Shown here in pieces: positions 37,159-46,800 of a stretch of 64,000 nucleotides of DNA. The position numbers and the translations under genes are program-made. The number at the start of each line of letters is the position of its first letter. Position 1 is the stretch's first letter. Under the pieces are notes generated by a model, which saw only the letters and a list, made by a program, of their open reading frames with translations, was not told the DNA's origin and did not search any database. Source of the DNA: Shewanella marinintestina (lineage in GTDB: Bacteria > Pseudomonadota > Gammaproteobacteria > Enterobacterales > Shewanellaceae); contig NZ_JAKILC010000015.1 of the NCBI RefSeq assembly GCF_023283845.1, forward strand, positions 62,001 through 126,000, given 5' to 3'.

Positions 37159-37611
37159 TTAGCTTTTAGGTACACTGACATAAAGCCCAGAAAAACACGC
37201 ACACAGCTTGTCGTTACAATAAAGCTCTACCTCTAAACGTACTTTCACTCGACGTCCTTGTGCTAACGAAGTTAAATCTACATCAGGCCAGCAAACCTTA
37301 GCGACAGGCTGGCTATCAATTGGGGCGATATAGCGCACATTAGCATCCGCCAATACAATGTCACCATCTACATCAGCTAACTTTTGCTGCAGCCATAACA
37401 TCCCCCAGCCAGTTAAGGTCATTAACGTATAGATGCTGCCAGCAAACATGGTCTGGTGTAGATTGATATTGGGCTCTAGTGGCGCTGAGACTTTGAAAGC
37501 AGCACCATTAAACACCTTAGGCACAATCTGCATAAATTTACTAACAGGTATGGTTTGATGCCAAGTCTGCTGCAGCTCAATAAGCAAGTATTGGTGATTT
37601 AACTCTGTCAT
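37159..37611 (-). CDS. Stand-alone YiiD/FabY C-terminal hotdog (thioesterase-like) protein
   Basis: The 150-residue protein resembles the C-terminal hotdog domain of E. coli YiiD (FabY), which there is fused to an N-terminal GNAT domain. The GNAT part is absent here. As in E. coli it is the neighbour of dtd. The role may be in priming fatty acid synthesis or thioester hydrolysis; the E. coli role involves malonyl-ACP decarboxylase/acyltransferase activity, but whether a lone hotdog domain does this is unknown. Its closeness to the polyene cluster is probably incidental. Confidence 0.72.
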   Translation of the reverse strand: MTELNHQYLLIELQQTWHQTIPVSKFMQIVPKVFNGAAFKVSAPLEPNINLHQTMFAGSIYTLMTLTGWGMLWLQQKLADVDGDIVLADANVRYIAPIDSQPVAKVCWPDVDLTSLAQGRRVKVRLEVELYCNDKLCACFSGLYVSVPKS

Positions 37612-37662
37612 TTATTGATCCTAATACTGGCAAATACAAACTCTACGCCTGCGTTATAAACA

Positions 37663-38100
37663 CTAAACTTGTAAGTTAAATGTCACTGGGCCATCGTTAA
37701 CTAATGACACTTTCATGTCTGCAGCAAATTGACCGGTTTGAGTGTTGACCCCTTTTGATTGACAGAAATCAACAAACGCATCATATAGCTCGCGAGCCAT
37801 ATCAGGAGTGCCTGCACCAGAAAAGCTCGGACGTAGTCCGCGGCTAGTGTCAGCAGCTAGAGTAAACTGAGACACGACAAGCAGACTGCCACCAACCTGC
37901 TCAAGATTTAGGTTGGTTTTACCGTTTTCATCGGCAAAAACACGATAGCTCATCACTTTTGTGGCCAGCTTTTGCATTTTTTCAATGTCATCGCCTTGCT
38001 CTACCCCTAGCAGGACTAGCAAACCTTTGCCAATTTCTCCAATAGTCTCACCATCAACGACCACTTTTGCTTCACTTACACGTTGAATTAAGCCAATCAC
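37663..38100 (-). CDS. dtd: D-aminoacyl-tRNA deacylase
   Basis: DTD removes D-amino acids (and glycine) mischarged on tRNA. The 145-residue protein has the [17 protein letters not shown] active-site motif and the C-terminal Gly-cisPro motif in [11 protein letters not shown]. Length is that of the family. Gene order yihY ... dtd, yiiD-like matches E. coli except for two inserted genes. The start [13 protein letters not shown] is canonical. Confidence 0.95.
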   Translation of the reverse strand: MIGLIQRVSEAKVVVDGETIGEIGKGLLVLLGVEQGDDIEKMQKLATKVMSYRVFADENGKTNLNLEQVGGSLLVVSQFTLAADTSRGLRPSFSGAGTPDMARELYDAFVDFCQSKGVNTQTGQFAADMKVSLVNDGPVTFNLQV

Positions 38101-38134
38101 GTTACGCTTATCTCCGATAAAAAATTAAATATTA

Positions 38135-38337
38135 AAAAGAAGGACCTAGATCCTAGGGCGCTTCGCTTTGAGGACGGGCTTTGCCCTGCTAGGAGCAGCA
38201 AAAACCAAAAGCCCCCCCGCAGTCTTTGTTGAATTTTCGCTTTTCAGTTTTTCCGGCTTTACCTAAGACCTGCTTTTCCGTAAGCGTAGCGGCCGCAGGC
38301 TGTTATCGTCTTAGCTTTTCCTAGGACCTTCTTTAAA
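38135..38337. repeat. Inverted-repeat-bounded intergenic element (REP/MITE-like)
   Basis: A roughly 200-base stretch between dtd and the lipoprotein gene begins with AAAAGAAGGACCTAG (38135) and ends with its near-perfect inverse CTAGGACCTTCTTT (to 38337). Internal short stems such as GGGC/GCCC and GGCCGC-rich pieces and a seven-C run give it a more GC-rich, structured look than its surroundings. The right arm overlaps the stop codon of the lipoprotein gene. No transposase is encoded. Confidence 0.55.
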
Positions 38338-38902
38338 TCGACTGAATATTCTGCATTACCGGAATAGGCTTAATCACATCTTGTGAGCCTTCAGGCAGAG
38401 ACTCCGCAACCTGACGTAAACCTTCGTCAGTCCATAAAATAAATCGGCGTAACTCTTCCATAGTAATGGTATCAACAAAGGTTGCCGCACCTTGCACTTG
38501 AATCACCGCACCTTTGTCGCGAATAACAAACTTAGCAAAGTTAAGCTTTTGGTTTAGAGTGCCTATCATAAACAGCATCTCTTTACTGCCCACATACTTA
38601 GGATGAATCGCATAAAAACGATTCATCATAATACGGTCGATGCCGTCAGGGTTCATACTCGGTTGTAGGATAAACTGGGTTCGGTCAAAATCAACAGCTA
38701 CACCATTAGGGCCGGCACGAGATGCTAAATAACTTTTATTTAGTAGAGCTTCCAGCAATTTAGTCGTTGCCTCTTCATTAGAAAGGCCACCTAAATTAAC
38801 ACTGTCAGGTGCCTTTGTAGCAGCTTCCACAGCAGTAGTGTTTTCTGTTGCCGCACATGCGCTCAGGCTCATAATTAGGCCTGCAATAATCAATTTTTTC
38901 AT
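38333..38902 (-). CDS. Hypothetical lipoprotein
   Basis: The 189-residue protein begins with a lipoprotein signal (MKKLIIAGLIMSLSAC, Cys16 lipidated). The rest is a small alpha/beta domain I do not recognise. It lies 18 bases after the prolyl-peptidase-like gene on the same strand, in a run with yihY. Its stop codon lies in the right arm of the inverted-repeat element, so the element may have reshaped the C-terminus. Confidence 0.7.
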   Translation of the reverse strand: MKKLIIAGLIMSLSACAATENTTAVEAATKAPDSVNLGGLSNEEATTKLLEALLNKSYLASRAGPNGVAVDFDRTQFILQPSMNPDGIDRIMMNRFYAIHPKYVGSKEMLFMIGTLNQKLNFAKFVIRDKGAVIQVQGAATFVDTITMEELRRFILWTDEGLRQVAESLPEGSQDVIKPIPVMQNIQSI

Positions 38903-38920
38903 AGCGTCTATATTTCCTTT

Positions 38921-39856
38921 TTATTGTTTGGCCATTTCCCGTATGGCGTTTATTACTGCTTTCGCCATCTTTACGTCAGCTAAAGCGTGATACGCGCCTT
39001 TAATCTCAGTCACTTTAATTAGCTGACTTGCCCGCCCTTTAAAGAAGCTATTCACAACATTAAAGGGACAAACCCAATCTAACTCGCCCTGCAAGACGTA
39101 TGTTTGCGACTGAATTAACGGCAACTTTTGAGACAACTTTTCAAATGCACCAAAGTAATCATTAGCAACATAATAAAGCTCAATGCTTGCTAGAGACTGA
39201 CTGGAATGTGCATTTAACAACTCGTGTCCATAGCTAGGATAAGCTAACGCCATTTCCCAACGATTCCATTTTTGAGCAAAGTGTTGCCTTACTTCATGGC
39301 AAGGGTTATCTATCCCGTTGCGATAATGCGTAAATAATTCAGCAAGTGAGTTAGCTCTAACTGCAGTAATTTGAAATTGCGCATAATCATCTGCAAATAA
39401 TCGCGCCGCACCACTATCCCCATAAAGCCACTTAATGCCTTCTTTATTAGGGATAAACAATCCCCAGAGCACTTGCGAAACCACTCGATTTGGATAACAC
39501 GCCGAATACAATAGCGCCAAAGTGGCACCAAATGAGCCCCCAGCTAACATCCATTGTGGGATATCAAGCCAGCATCTGACTCGCTCAATATCACCTAGCA
39601 ATAGCATTAAACTATTACCCTGTAACTCTCCTCGTGGACGAGAGCGTCCCGCCCCACGCTGGTCGAGCAAAATGACCCGATAAACTGACAAGTCGAATAA
39701 ACTTAAATCTTCAATACAACAGCCGGCGCCAGGCCCACCATGTAAATACAACAGTGATATCCCCTTCGGGTTACCATACTGAGCCACATATAACTCATGC
39801 CCTTGGCCGACCTCCAACCATCCACTTTTAAATGGTTTAGGTTGTTGAGCCTGCAT
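38921..39856 (-). CDS. Alpha/beta hydrolase, proline iminopeptidase-like (S33)
   Basis: The 311-residue enzyme has the S33 features HGGPG (39-43), DQRGAGRS (65-72), nucleophile Ser108 in GGSFG, then the acid in ELDWVCPF and His in GAYHAL. Such enzymes remove N-terminal proline from peptides. No signal peptide is visible, so it is cytoplasmic. Its start overlaps the stop of yihY (TAATG). Substrate could be broader than proline peptides. Confidence 0.85.
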   Translation of the reverse strand: MQAQQPKPFKSGWLEVGQGHELYVAQYGNPKGISLLYLHGGPGAGCCIEDLSLFDLSVYRVILLDQRGAGRSRPRGELQGNSLMLLLGDIERVRCWLDIPQWMLAGGSFGATLALLYSACYPNRVVSQVLWGLFIPNKEGIKWLYGDSGAARLFADDYAQFQITAVRANSLAELFTHYRNGIDNPCHEVRQHFAQKWNRWEMALAYPSYGHELLNAHSSQSLASIELYYVANDYFGAFEKLSQKLPLIQSQTYVLQGELDWVCPFNVVNSFFKGRASQLIKVTEIKGAYHALADVKMAKAVINAIREMAKQ

Positions 39857-40881
39857 TAATCTGTTTGCTTATCAGCTGCAGGTTGAGAAGTTGCAGCTAA
39901 ATTTTCCTGTTCAGCTTGCGTATCCGTTTGGCTAGCACTTGCAAGGCTTTCGTTAGCAGCGCTTGCATCCACTACAGAGTCGGCATCTACAGCAACGGCA
40001 GCATCAAGTGCTGATTGCTTATCTCTCAATTGCTGACACTCGTGCAAATACTCAGGCAAACCTGCAGTGATCTCGGCGCCCACTAACACGATAACCCACG
40101 ATACATAAACCCAAACGAACAAAATAGGTATAGTCGCTAGCGCACCGTAGATCGCCTCGTAACTCGGAAACTGAGTCACGTAATAAGCAAAGCCTTTTTT
40201 GCCCAGCTCAAATAACATCGCAGCGACTAATGCACCTAACAGCGCATGTAAAAACTTAACCTTTTTAATCGGCACAACCATGTACAGCAATAAGAAAGCA
40301 GCGACCGAAAACAACATAGGCAGGCGTTCTATCAATAAAGGAACGACACCGGAAAGTTCTGTATCGCTAAATAACTTTAATGACACGATATAAGACGTCG
40401 CCACTAAGCTTGCACCAACAAGCACTGGCCCTAAGGTTAGTACCATCCAATACATCGAAAAAGAGACTGCAGCTTGACGCTTTTCTTCGGTACGCCAAAT
40501 ACTATTGAGTGCCTTATCGATAGCTGAGATCAACATCAAGGCAACGATCATTAATGCTGCGATACCGACGCTCGTCCCCTTTGAGGCATTAGCGACAAAT
40601 TCATTAATGTAAATCTGTACCGTATCACCAGCTGCAGGTAAAAAGTTGTCATATACAAAGGCTTCTAACTTTTCACGAATACCGGAAAATACTGGGAATG
40701 CCGACAACATAGAAAACATAACCGCGACAATCGGCACCAGAGACAACAAGGTCACATATGCTAAGTGTCCAGCCTTTATATTGACTTGGTCCTCTTTAAA
40801 ACGGCTAAGCAAGTGTAAAAAAAATGCCCAAATACTCAACAAAAAAGAACGAACCTGATTTATCACCATCTTATTTTTCAC
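39856..40881 (-). CDS. yihY: YihY/BrkB family inner membrane protein
   Basis: The 341-residue protein has about six membrane helices within residues 40-270 and the family pattern [14 protein letters not shown] near the N-terminus, followed by an Ala/Asp/Ser-rich soluble tail (about 285-341). The function is not settled for the family, despite the older RNase BN label. It heads a run with the peptidase, lipoprotein and dtd genes, as yihY-dtd in E. coli. Confidence 0.88.
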   Translation of the reverse strand: MKNKMVINQVRSFLLSIWAFFLHLLSRFKEDQVNIKAGHLAYVTLLSLVPIVAVMFSMLSAFPVFSGIREKLEAFVYDNFLPAAGDTVQIYINEFVANASKGTSVGIAALMIVALMLISAIDKALNSIWRTEEKRQAAVSFSMYWMVLTLGPVLVGASLVATSYIVSLKLFSDTELSGVVPLLIERLPMLFSVAAFLLLYMVVPIKKVKFLHALLGALVAAMLFELGKKGFAYYVTQFPSYEAIYGALATIPILFVWVYVSWVIVLVGAEITAGLPEYLHECQQLRDKQSALDAAVAVDADSVVDASAANESLASASQTDTQAEQENLAATSQPAADKQTD

Positions 40882-41002
40882 TTGTTACTCTTGATTCTGT
40901 TAAAGTTAGTCTTACGTTCTAAGACAATAAATGATTTGCCAATCACTATCTTGGTACAATAAAGCTTATAACCTTCTCTTTACAAGCATAAGGATTGAAT
41001 TG

Positions 41003-41224
41003 ATGTCTCAACAAGGATCTGCCGGCAATGTAATTGCCGCTATTGCTAGCTTTTTCTTCCCAGGTCTTGGACAGCTCGTTCAAGGGCGAATTCTAGCCGC
41101 CTTAATTTTTTGTATTGTTGCCGTTGTCGGCTACGCCCTATGGTGGTTGATTGTGCCAGCTATTATCGGCGGTATTGCTCACCTATGGAGCATTATCGAC
41201 GCAGCTAAATACCGCTCAGAGTAA
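41003..41224 (+). CDS. Small TM2-like membrane protein
   Basis: A 73-residue protein with two hydrophobic helices, starting MSQQGSAGNVIAAIASFF and containing FPGLGQLVQGR between them, a pattern typical of small TM2/DUF5683-like proteins. AAGGA eight bases upstream fixes the ATG at 41003. The DUF2959 lipoprotein gene follows after 28 bases in the same direction. Function unknown. Confidence 0.75.
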   Translation: MSQQGSAGNVIAAIASFFFPGLGQLVQGRILAALIFCIVAVVGYALWWLIVPAIIGGIAHLWSIIDAAKYRSE

Positions 41225-41252
41225 CTCAACGAATTTTCAGGGATATAAGAAA

Positions 41253-41900
41253 ATGAAAAAACTAATTACAACAGCTGTGTTAACAACGAGCCTTTTACTG
41301 ACAGGTTGTCAAAGTGCTTATTACGGCGCAATGGAAAAAGTGGGTTATCACAAACGCGAAATCATGGTTGACCGAGTTGAAGATGCGAAAGAATCTCAAG
41401 AGGAAGCACAAGAGCAGTTCAGCTCTGCCCTTGAAGAGATGCAGGCGTTACTAAACCACGATGGCGGAGACTTAGAAAGCGCCTATAACAAGGCTAAAGA
41501 TGAATACGAATCTGCGCAAGATTCAGCTGATGATGTGACTAATCGTATCGACAAAGTTGAAGATGTAGCTGAAGCGCTATTTGACGAGTGGCAAACTGAG
41601 ATTGGTGAAATTAGCAAAGCTAGCCTACGCCGCAACAGTGAGTCTAAGCTAAAAGAAACTCGCCGCTCATATACTCAGTTGGTTAAAAGCATGCGCCGCG
41701 CCGAAAGTAAGATGGAGCCCGTGCTAACAGCAATGAAAGACAATATGCTGTATTTAAAACATAACCTTAATGCACAGGCTATTGGTGCAATTAAAGGTGA
41801 GTTCGCTAGTCTACAGACTGATATATCGGGCTTAATCAAAGAGATGAATAAGTCTATTGATGAGTCGAACAAGTTTATTGCCTCGTTAGAAAGCAAATAA
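41253..41900 (+). CDS. DUF2959 lipoprotein, coiled-coil rich
   Basis: The 215-residue protein starts with a lipoprotein signal (lipobox LLTGC) and continues with long charged helices (about 45-215) that look like coiled coils, as in DUF2959 proteins. The start at 41253 gives the signal peptide; longer frames do not. Probably periplasmic and membrane anchored. Role unknown. Confidence 0.82.
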   Translation: MKKLITTAVLTTSLLLTGCQSAYYGAMEKVGYHKREIMVDRVEDAKESQEEAQEQFSSALEEMQALLNHDGGDLESAYNKAKDEYESAQDSADDVTNRIDKVEDVAEALFDEWQTEIGEISKASLRRNSESKLKETRRSYTQLVKSMRRAESKMEPVLTAMKDNMLYLKHNLNAQAIGAIKGEFASLQTDISGLIKEMNKSIDESNKFIASLESK

Positions 41901-41909
41901 GTCTTAGCT

Positions 41910-41950
41910 AAAGTTGGGTTCCTGAGCACAACTGCTCAGGGATCAACTTT
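41910..41950 (+). terminator. Two-part hairpin after DUF2959 gene
   Basis: An inner 8-bp stem CCTGAGCA/TGCTCAGG with loop CAAC sits inside an outer AAAGTTG/CAACTTT stem. No strong T-run follows, so termination may be partial. Confidence 0.55.
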
Positions 41951-42082
41951 GTGAACTGCCCCATTATTTTTCATATCCCAGTTTCAAATTGTCGATCTTC
42001 CCCACAAGCTGAAAACCCTTTAAGAACTTCTGATTTAAAAAGCTTTCACAATAGTATCAATCATCATTGAACTGATACATCT

Positions 42083-43297
42083 ATGAGCTTTATTGAATCA
42101 TTAACCCTTGCTATAGCATTGACCTACAGTGTCAGCCTACTTTATTGGAGCGGTAAAAAGTGGGGTGCATTAGCGAGTGGAGGACTCGTTGTTGGCGCAA
42201 TCGTGTCCAGCCTCTATTGGCCGCTTATTGCTGCATTGGCAATTGCCACTATCACAATAGGTTTAGTGAATAAGTTACAGCCAGCTATCGCACAGGGCGA
42301 TATGCGAGCCAACAACTTTCGAGAAGGCGTACAACACCTGCTGGCACTATCAATGCTCGTTGTTGGTGTGCAATTTGCTGTTAATTCGGCTCTCTTAAAA
42401 GCAGGAATTACCCCTTGGTTAATGCGTCCAGACGTTGGTGATGCCTTTTTACCGATTGCAGGGGGTATTGAATTAAAGGCTATTATCACTTTAGGAATTT
42501 GGGATCAGAACCATCCTGCTGCAGCGGTTATGCTAACAGTCGTTTTACTAACTGGCCTACTTTGTAAGCGTGCCTTTTGTGGCTGGGCTTGTCCACTTGG
42601 GCTTGCAGGTGAATACCTCTATAAACTCAGAACCCGTTTTATCAAGCAAGAACTATTGCCACCAGCCTGGATTGACTGGCCACTGCGCATGCTCAAGTAT
42701 CTGTTATTGCTGGCGCTGCTGTATATTATTATTGGTATGCCAACCATGAGCATTCCGGGTTATTTAAACAGTAACTATCATAAGATTGCCGATCTTAAAA
42801 TGGCGCTGTTTTTCGTAACCCCAGGGCTAGTCACTATCATCTGCTTTAGCATTATTCTCGGGCTAGCAGCTTGGCGCAGACAAGGCTTCTGCCGTTATAT
42901 CTGCCCTTATGGCGCGCTACTAGGGATAATAAGCTTTTTAAGTCCGTTTAAGATCCGCCGTAATACCGAGCACTGCTTAATTGACGCCAAAGGTATGAGC
43001 TGTGATAAATGCAGCCGTGCCTGTCCGGCTAATATCTCGGTACATAAACAGATAAACATCCGCTCAGATGAATGTCAGGCTTGCATGCGCTGCGTGTCGG
43101 CTTGCCCAAAGAAAGAAGCATTACATTTTAGCACTCGTAATGGCTGGAAACTGTCTGCTCGTGGACTCACTATTATGCTACTAACGATAATGTTCTTATT
43201 ACCGCTAGTCGCCTATTTAGGTGGCTTCTGGCACAGCGAAACGCCTGTAGAGGCAAGAATGTATCTGATCCAGCATTTGGATAGGATTGGGCATTGA
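42083..43297 (+). CDS. NapH/CcoG-like polyferredoxin membrane protein
   Basis: The 404-residue protein has about six membrane helices and cysteine clusters typical of NapH/NosR/CcoG-type electron-transfer proteins: CGWACPLG, CRYICPYG on the membrane side, then two 4Fe-4S sites (CDKCSRACP and CQACMRCVSACP) near residues 310-350. It probably passes electrons from the quinone pool to a periplasmic or cytoplasmic acceptor. No reductase gene is adjacent, so the partner is unknown. Confidence 0.85.
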   Translation: MSFIESLTLAIALTYSVSLLYWSGKKWGALASGGLVVGAIVSSLYWPLIAALAIATITIGLVNKLQPAIAQGDMRANNFREGVQHLLALSMLVVGVQFAVNSALLKAGITPWLMRPDVGDAFLPIAGGIELKAIITLGIWDQNHPAAAVMLTVVLLTGLLCKRAFCGWACPLGLAGEYLYKLRTRFIKQELLPPAWIDWPLRMLKYLLLLALLYIIIGMPTMSIPGYLNSNYHKIADLKMALFFVTPGLVTIICFSIILGLAAWRRQGFCRYICPYGALLGIISFLSPFKIRRNTEHCLIDAKGMSCDKCSRACPANISVHKQINIRSDECQACMRCVSACPKKEALHFSTRNGWKLSARGLTIMLLTIMFLLPLVAYLGGFWHSETPVEARMYLIQHLDRIGH

Positions 43298-43463
43298 TAG
43301 AAGGGTCTAGAAAAAGCAGAGACTGACTAGATATCAACTCCCTGAGAAACAGTTTAATAAGTTGATACCTAATGCGGGACTGGCGGTGGTTATAATGTCG
43401 AGCTTAGGCGTGGTTTTCACTTCTGCAGAGAGCTAAACACTCTATTAGCTACACCCAATAAGC

Positions 43464-43499
43464 AAAAGCCCTGAATCAATGTCAAATTCAGGGCTTTTT
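43464..43499. terminator. Bidirectional terminator between NapH-like gene and pdxY
   Basis: A perfect 13-bp stem AAAAGCCCTGAAT/ATTCAGGGCTTTT with a 9-base loop lies between convergent genes. Confidence 0.9.
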
Positions 43500-43537
43500 C
43501 GTGTTCATCGGTGAGCACATTTAGCGACAAGTTAACA

Positions 43538-44401
43538 CTAGCTAACTTTTTGCGCCTGTTGCTTAATCAAAGGGGCTGCTATGGCATCTTGAGCGCGGAT
43601 TAATTGCAGCTCGTATGCACCTTGCTTGAAGGTTTCTAGCAATACTGTATCAACTGACGCATTAGTACGCTCAAAAGCTTCCACTGGGTCGCAACCCGCT
43701 TGCAGATTAGCTAACATCAAGCCACTGATTAAGTCGCCCACACCCACTGGCTGCTTTTCAAATTCGTATAATGGACGCGAGATTAAATAGCTGCCACCTT
43801 CAGTCACTAACAGCATCTCAAACTGATCTTTATTAGTGGCCGCTTTTGCAAGGTGCTTAACCACAACCATTTTCAGGCCTTTCGCGAGTAGGCTTTGGCA
43901 AGCCTGAATCACTTCATCTAGATTATGCAGCTCAGTGTCAGTTAGGGTTTCTAGCTCTAATAGATTTGGCGCAATAATGTCTGCTACTGCTAAAGCTTGA
44001 GTTTTTAAAAACTCCTGCACACCCGGCGACACAATACAGCCCTTTTCAGGGTGACCCATTACTGGATCACAAAAATAGATAGCATTAGGGTTAAGCGCTT
44101 TCATCTTCTTCACTGCAGCGGCAATTTCAGCACCTTGTTCAGCACTGCCCAAGTAGCCACTTAATAGTGCATCGCAGTTTTTCAGCTCGCCGATATTATC
44201 TAAGCCTTGCACCAACTCGGTGATCTGACCCGCTGGCATGATCATTCCAGCCCAACCTTGTGCATACTGCGTATGGTTTGAGAACTGCACCGTATTAATC
44301 GGCCATACCTCCATACCAAGACGACGCATTGGGAATACAGCGCTGCTGTTACCAGCACAGCCAAATACCACATGGGATTGAATGGATAAGATCCGCTTCA
44401 T
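43538..44401 (-). CDS. pdxY: Pyridoxal kinase
   Basis: PdxY phosphorylates pyridoxal to PLP in vitamin B6 salvage. The 287-residue protein begins [18 protein letters not shown], and has the ribokinase-fold motif [13 protein letters not shown] with catalytic Asp near residue 224. Length and sequence match PdxY rather than PdxK. It is monocistronic with a bidirectional terminator downstream. Confidence 0.95.
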   Translation of the reverse strand: MKRILSIQSHVVFGCAGNSSAVFPMRRLGMEVWPINTVQFSNHTQYAQGWAGMIMPAGQITELVQGLDNIGELKNCDALLSGYLGSAEQGAEIAAAVKKMKALNPNAIYFCDPVMGHPEKGCIVSPGVQEFLKTQALAVADIIAPNLLELETLTDTELHNLDEVIQACQSLLAKGLKMVVVKHLAKAATNKDQFEMLLVTEGGSYLISRPLYEFEKQPVGVGDLISGLMLANLQAGCDPVEAFERTNASVDTVLLETFKQGAYELQLIRAQDAIAAPLIKQQAQKVS

Positions 44402-44622
44402 TGCTCACTACCTTTAATTTTATTAGCGATGTTGATTGAGGGTGCTCTATTGCCGTTGATTGACAGCTAGCAGAGATTTTTATCGATTATACCAATTAGG
44501 CTAAATTAGTATTCTCAAACTTAATCAAGCTGTGAGCTATTACACTGATATTTGTAGTGAGATAGATACGACAAGTGAGCATTAGCCAGTCTTTAAGCGC
44601 TATGTAGGCTAACTTCTGACGT

Positions 44623-44653
44623 AAAAAAAGCCCTTAACGATTAATTAAGGGCT
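44623..44653 (-). terminator. Terminator after the DsbI-like gene
   Basis: On the minus strand a 9-bp stem AGCCCTTAA/TTAAGGGCT is followed by seven T residues, just after the DsbI-like stop. Confidence 0.87.
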
Positions 44654-44692
44654 GGGTATTCTCAACGCAATTTAATGCTTAGCTTTAACAGA

Positions 44693-46147
44693 TTAATGCT
44701 GAACTTGATAGAAGTTAACGCGGTTATTACCTTCTGTCGCATCCAGTACTGCAAAGTTATTATTTACAACAGTCATCGCTTGTGGGTTATTAAGGCCCAC
44801 AATATCACTCGCTGTAACAACGGCATTTGAAGCTAAATCCATGGTTAACATTTGCTGACCCGAATGGCTAAGCAAGTAAGCTTTATCGCCCGCTACGCTA
44901 ATACCGGTTACATTCGGGTACTGCTCAACGTCAATGCTAATAATCGCTTCACTGTTAAGTTCATAGTCTTTGCCACTTAAACGCGAAACCACAAAGTTAT
45001 TACGCTTCAGATCAGGCAAGGTCACCATTAAGTACTCTTGAGTGTTCGCGTCCCACCCCACGTTAGCAACGTAGTTGTACTTAGCTCGCACTGTCGCAAA
45101 ACGACTACGCTTTAGCTCACGCACGCCATCTGTGCCCTCAATGAAACGACCATAAGTATTATCAAACTTCACGCTTGGATCGTACTCAACGCGTACAAAG
45201 CTCTTGTGATCCGCTGTAACTAATACCGATGTTTCGCCGTCAAAAGTCACACCCGCAAGGTTAGAGATCTCAGCAGAGAAAGCAGCATCAATCTGCACTT
45301 TTGCTAAAATACTTGTCAGCGTGTCATCTAAGAAATAAACCCAATTATTGCTAGTCACTACTGCGTATAACTTGCTTTGAGGGTTGTAGCTCATACCCGT
45401 TGCTAAGCCGAAGATGTCACTTGGTAGCTCAACGCTTTTAAGCAATTGAAGCTCGTCGCTTGTGGCAACTTTAGTCGCATCATTTTGAGTCATGCTTGCA
45501 AAATCAGGTTTCTCGATTGAGTAAGCACCACGGGCTGACAGCTTAGAAAGCGTTGGCCAGTTAGCCGTAGACCAAATGGTTTTCTCTGAATCAAAGGTCA
45601 TACGCACAGGATCGCTTTGACCGATATATGGGAATGGGCCTGTTTGCGTAAAGGCTTGTACGATGTTGAAGCCAATAATGACTAGGAACACGTTGACCGT
45701 GATCTTGTTCAGTAGGCTCCATTCACTGCTATCGCTCTTCTCTACTAGCTTGTCGCCTTGTAGCAGCATTAATACGCCGGCAAACAATAAGATAATCGCA
45801 AAGACCACAATCACCCATACATAGGTGTGAACGCCAAAAATCGCTGGGCCAAAACCTTGGCCAATATCACGAAGAATATGCGCTGAACTATGACGATAGC
45901 CTGCCCATAAGCCGTATACCGCAGTGATAATCAGTGCGCCAATATACTTTGGCTTTAAACCGTAACGCATGATAAAAATCGCGATTAGCGAGACCAGCAC
46001 CATAGCGGTGCGCTCTTGCCAACAAAGAATACAAGGGGTGTCACCCATGGCAAAGCCCAAGATGATACAAGCGATACCGACTGGTAAAGCGATTAGCGCT
46101 AATGCCGCTAACGATATAATTCTGTTTACTGTTAATTCATTCATCAT
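44693..46147 (-). CDS. DsbB/DsbI-like disulfide protein fused to a beta-propeller-like domain
   Basis: The N-terminal about 170 residues form a DsbB-like membrane domain with the redox pair Cys39-Cys42 (CILC) in the first periplasmic loop. The rest (about 200-484) is a soluble domain with repeated beta-strand units resembling a propeller, a layout known for Campylobacter DsbI. No cysteine is present in the second periplasmic loop, where DsbB has its second pair; the only other cysteine is Cys27 in a helix. A 55-codon membrane-protein gene, placed like Campylobacter dba, precedes it by seven bases. The partner thiol oxidase is not in the window. Confidence 0.8.
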   Translation of the reverse strand: MMNELTVNRIISLAALALIALPVGIACIILGFAMGDTPCILCWQERTAMVLVSLIAIFIMRYGLKPKYIGALIITAVYGLWAGYRHSSAHILRDIGQGFGPAIFGVHTYVWVIVVFAIILLFAGVLMLLQGDKLVEKSDSSEWSLLNKITVNVFLVIIGFNIVQAFTQTGPFPYIGQSDPVRMTFDSEKTIWSTANWPTLSKLSARGAYSIEKPDFASMTQNDATKVATSDELQLLKSVELPSDIFGLATGMSYNPQSKLYAVVTSNNWVYFLDDTLTSILAKVQIDAAFSAEISNLAGVTFDGETSVLVTADHKSFVRVEYDPSVKFDNTYGRFIEGTDGVRELKRSRFATVRAKYNYVANVGWDANTQEYLMVTLPDLKRNNFVVSRLSGKDYELNSEAIISIDVEQYPNVTGISVAGDKAYLLSHSGQQMLTMDLASNAVVTASDIVGLNNPQAMTVVNNNFAVLDATEGNNRVNFYQVQH

Positions 46148-46154
46148 AGTGTTC

Positions 46155-46322
46155 TCACAAGTTACCAGCAGGCACTAACATGCCCCAAGTGGCGATCAAC
46201 CAAATTCCCATGCTCATTAAAATGCTCAGAGCCAAAAAAATATGCGCCATTTTTTGTTTGTGAGGTTTAAAGGCAACCAAGAAACAAGCAATAAAAATTA
46301 GGCAAAAAAGTAGAAATTCCAC
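46155..46322 (-). CDS. Dba-like 55-residue membrane protein
   Basis: A GTG at 46322 with GGAG six bases upstream opens a 55-codon frame: MEFLLFCLIFIACFLVAF, then HKQKMAHIFLALSILM and GIWLIATWGMLVPAGNL. Two hydrophobic segments separated by a basic loop make a small inner-membrane hairpin protein. The stop lies seven bases before the DsbI-like gene. In Campylobacter a similarly small Dba is co-transcribed with DsbI and needed for its function, so this is the likely counterpart. Homology to Dba is inferred from size, topology and position, not from a clear sequence match. Confidence 0.72.
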   Translation of the reverse strand: MEFLLFCLIFIACFLVAFKPHKQKMAHIFLALSILMSMGIWLIATWGMLVPAGNL

Positions 46323-46722
46323 AACTTTCTCCAATAGAGTTCACTAGAACTCAATTCAAAAATGCGCTTAGCAATAAGCCAAATATAGGCTAAAAATGTC
46401 GACAGCAATCGCTGTAATACTTGGTAATTTGTAGTGCAAGTTACTCAAGCTGAGACTAAATTACGGTAAATCGAACTAAAATAATGTGCCGCAACCGCCA
46501 TACCTCCAAATGAGTATTAGCGTATTCTGATTTTTGCTAAGCAGGTTCATTTATCACTAAATTAGTGAGCGCTAGCGCTTATAGCTAGCAGACTGGCGAG
46601 TAGAGATTCACACTCTAAAGCGAGTTGTGACTCTAGGCTAAAAGCCTGAATTAATGGGATTTAAAACAAAAATCTGCAAATAGGGTGAGCAATGCCACTC
46701 AAAATGTATAACGGCAAATAAC
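46323..46722. other. Intergenic region before the DsbI operon
   Basis: About 400 bases holding the promoter of the Dba/DsbI-like pair. A 12-base perfect palindrome AGCGCTAGCGCT lies at 46568-46579. I see no coding frame or RNA gene. Confidence 0.45.
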
Positions 46723-46760
46723 AAAAAAGCCCCCAACATTTACATGTTGAGGGCTTTTTA
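46723..46760 (-). terminator. Terminator of bipA
   Basis: A stem pairing AAAAAGCCC-CCAACAT with ATGTTG-AGGGCTTTTT (one mismatch) lies just beyond the bipA stop and is followed by T residues on the minus strand. Confidence 0.87.
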
Positions 46761-46800
46761 AATACTTAACCTAATTAAAGGTTGAAGCTAAACGCGGTCA

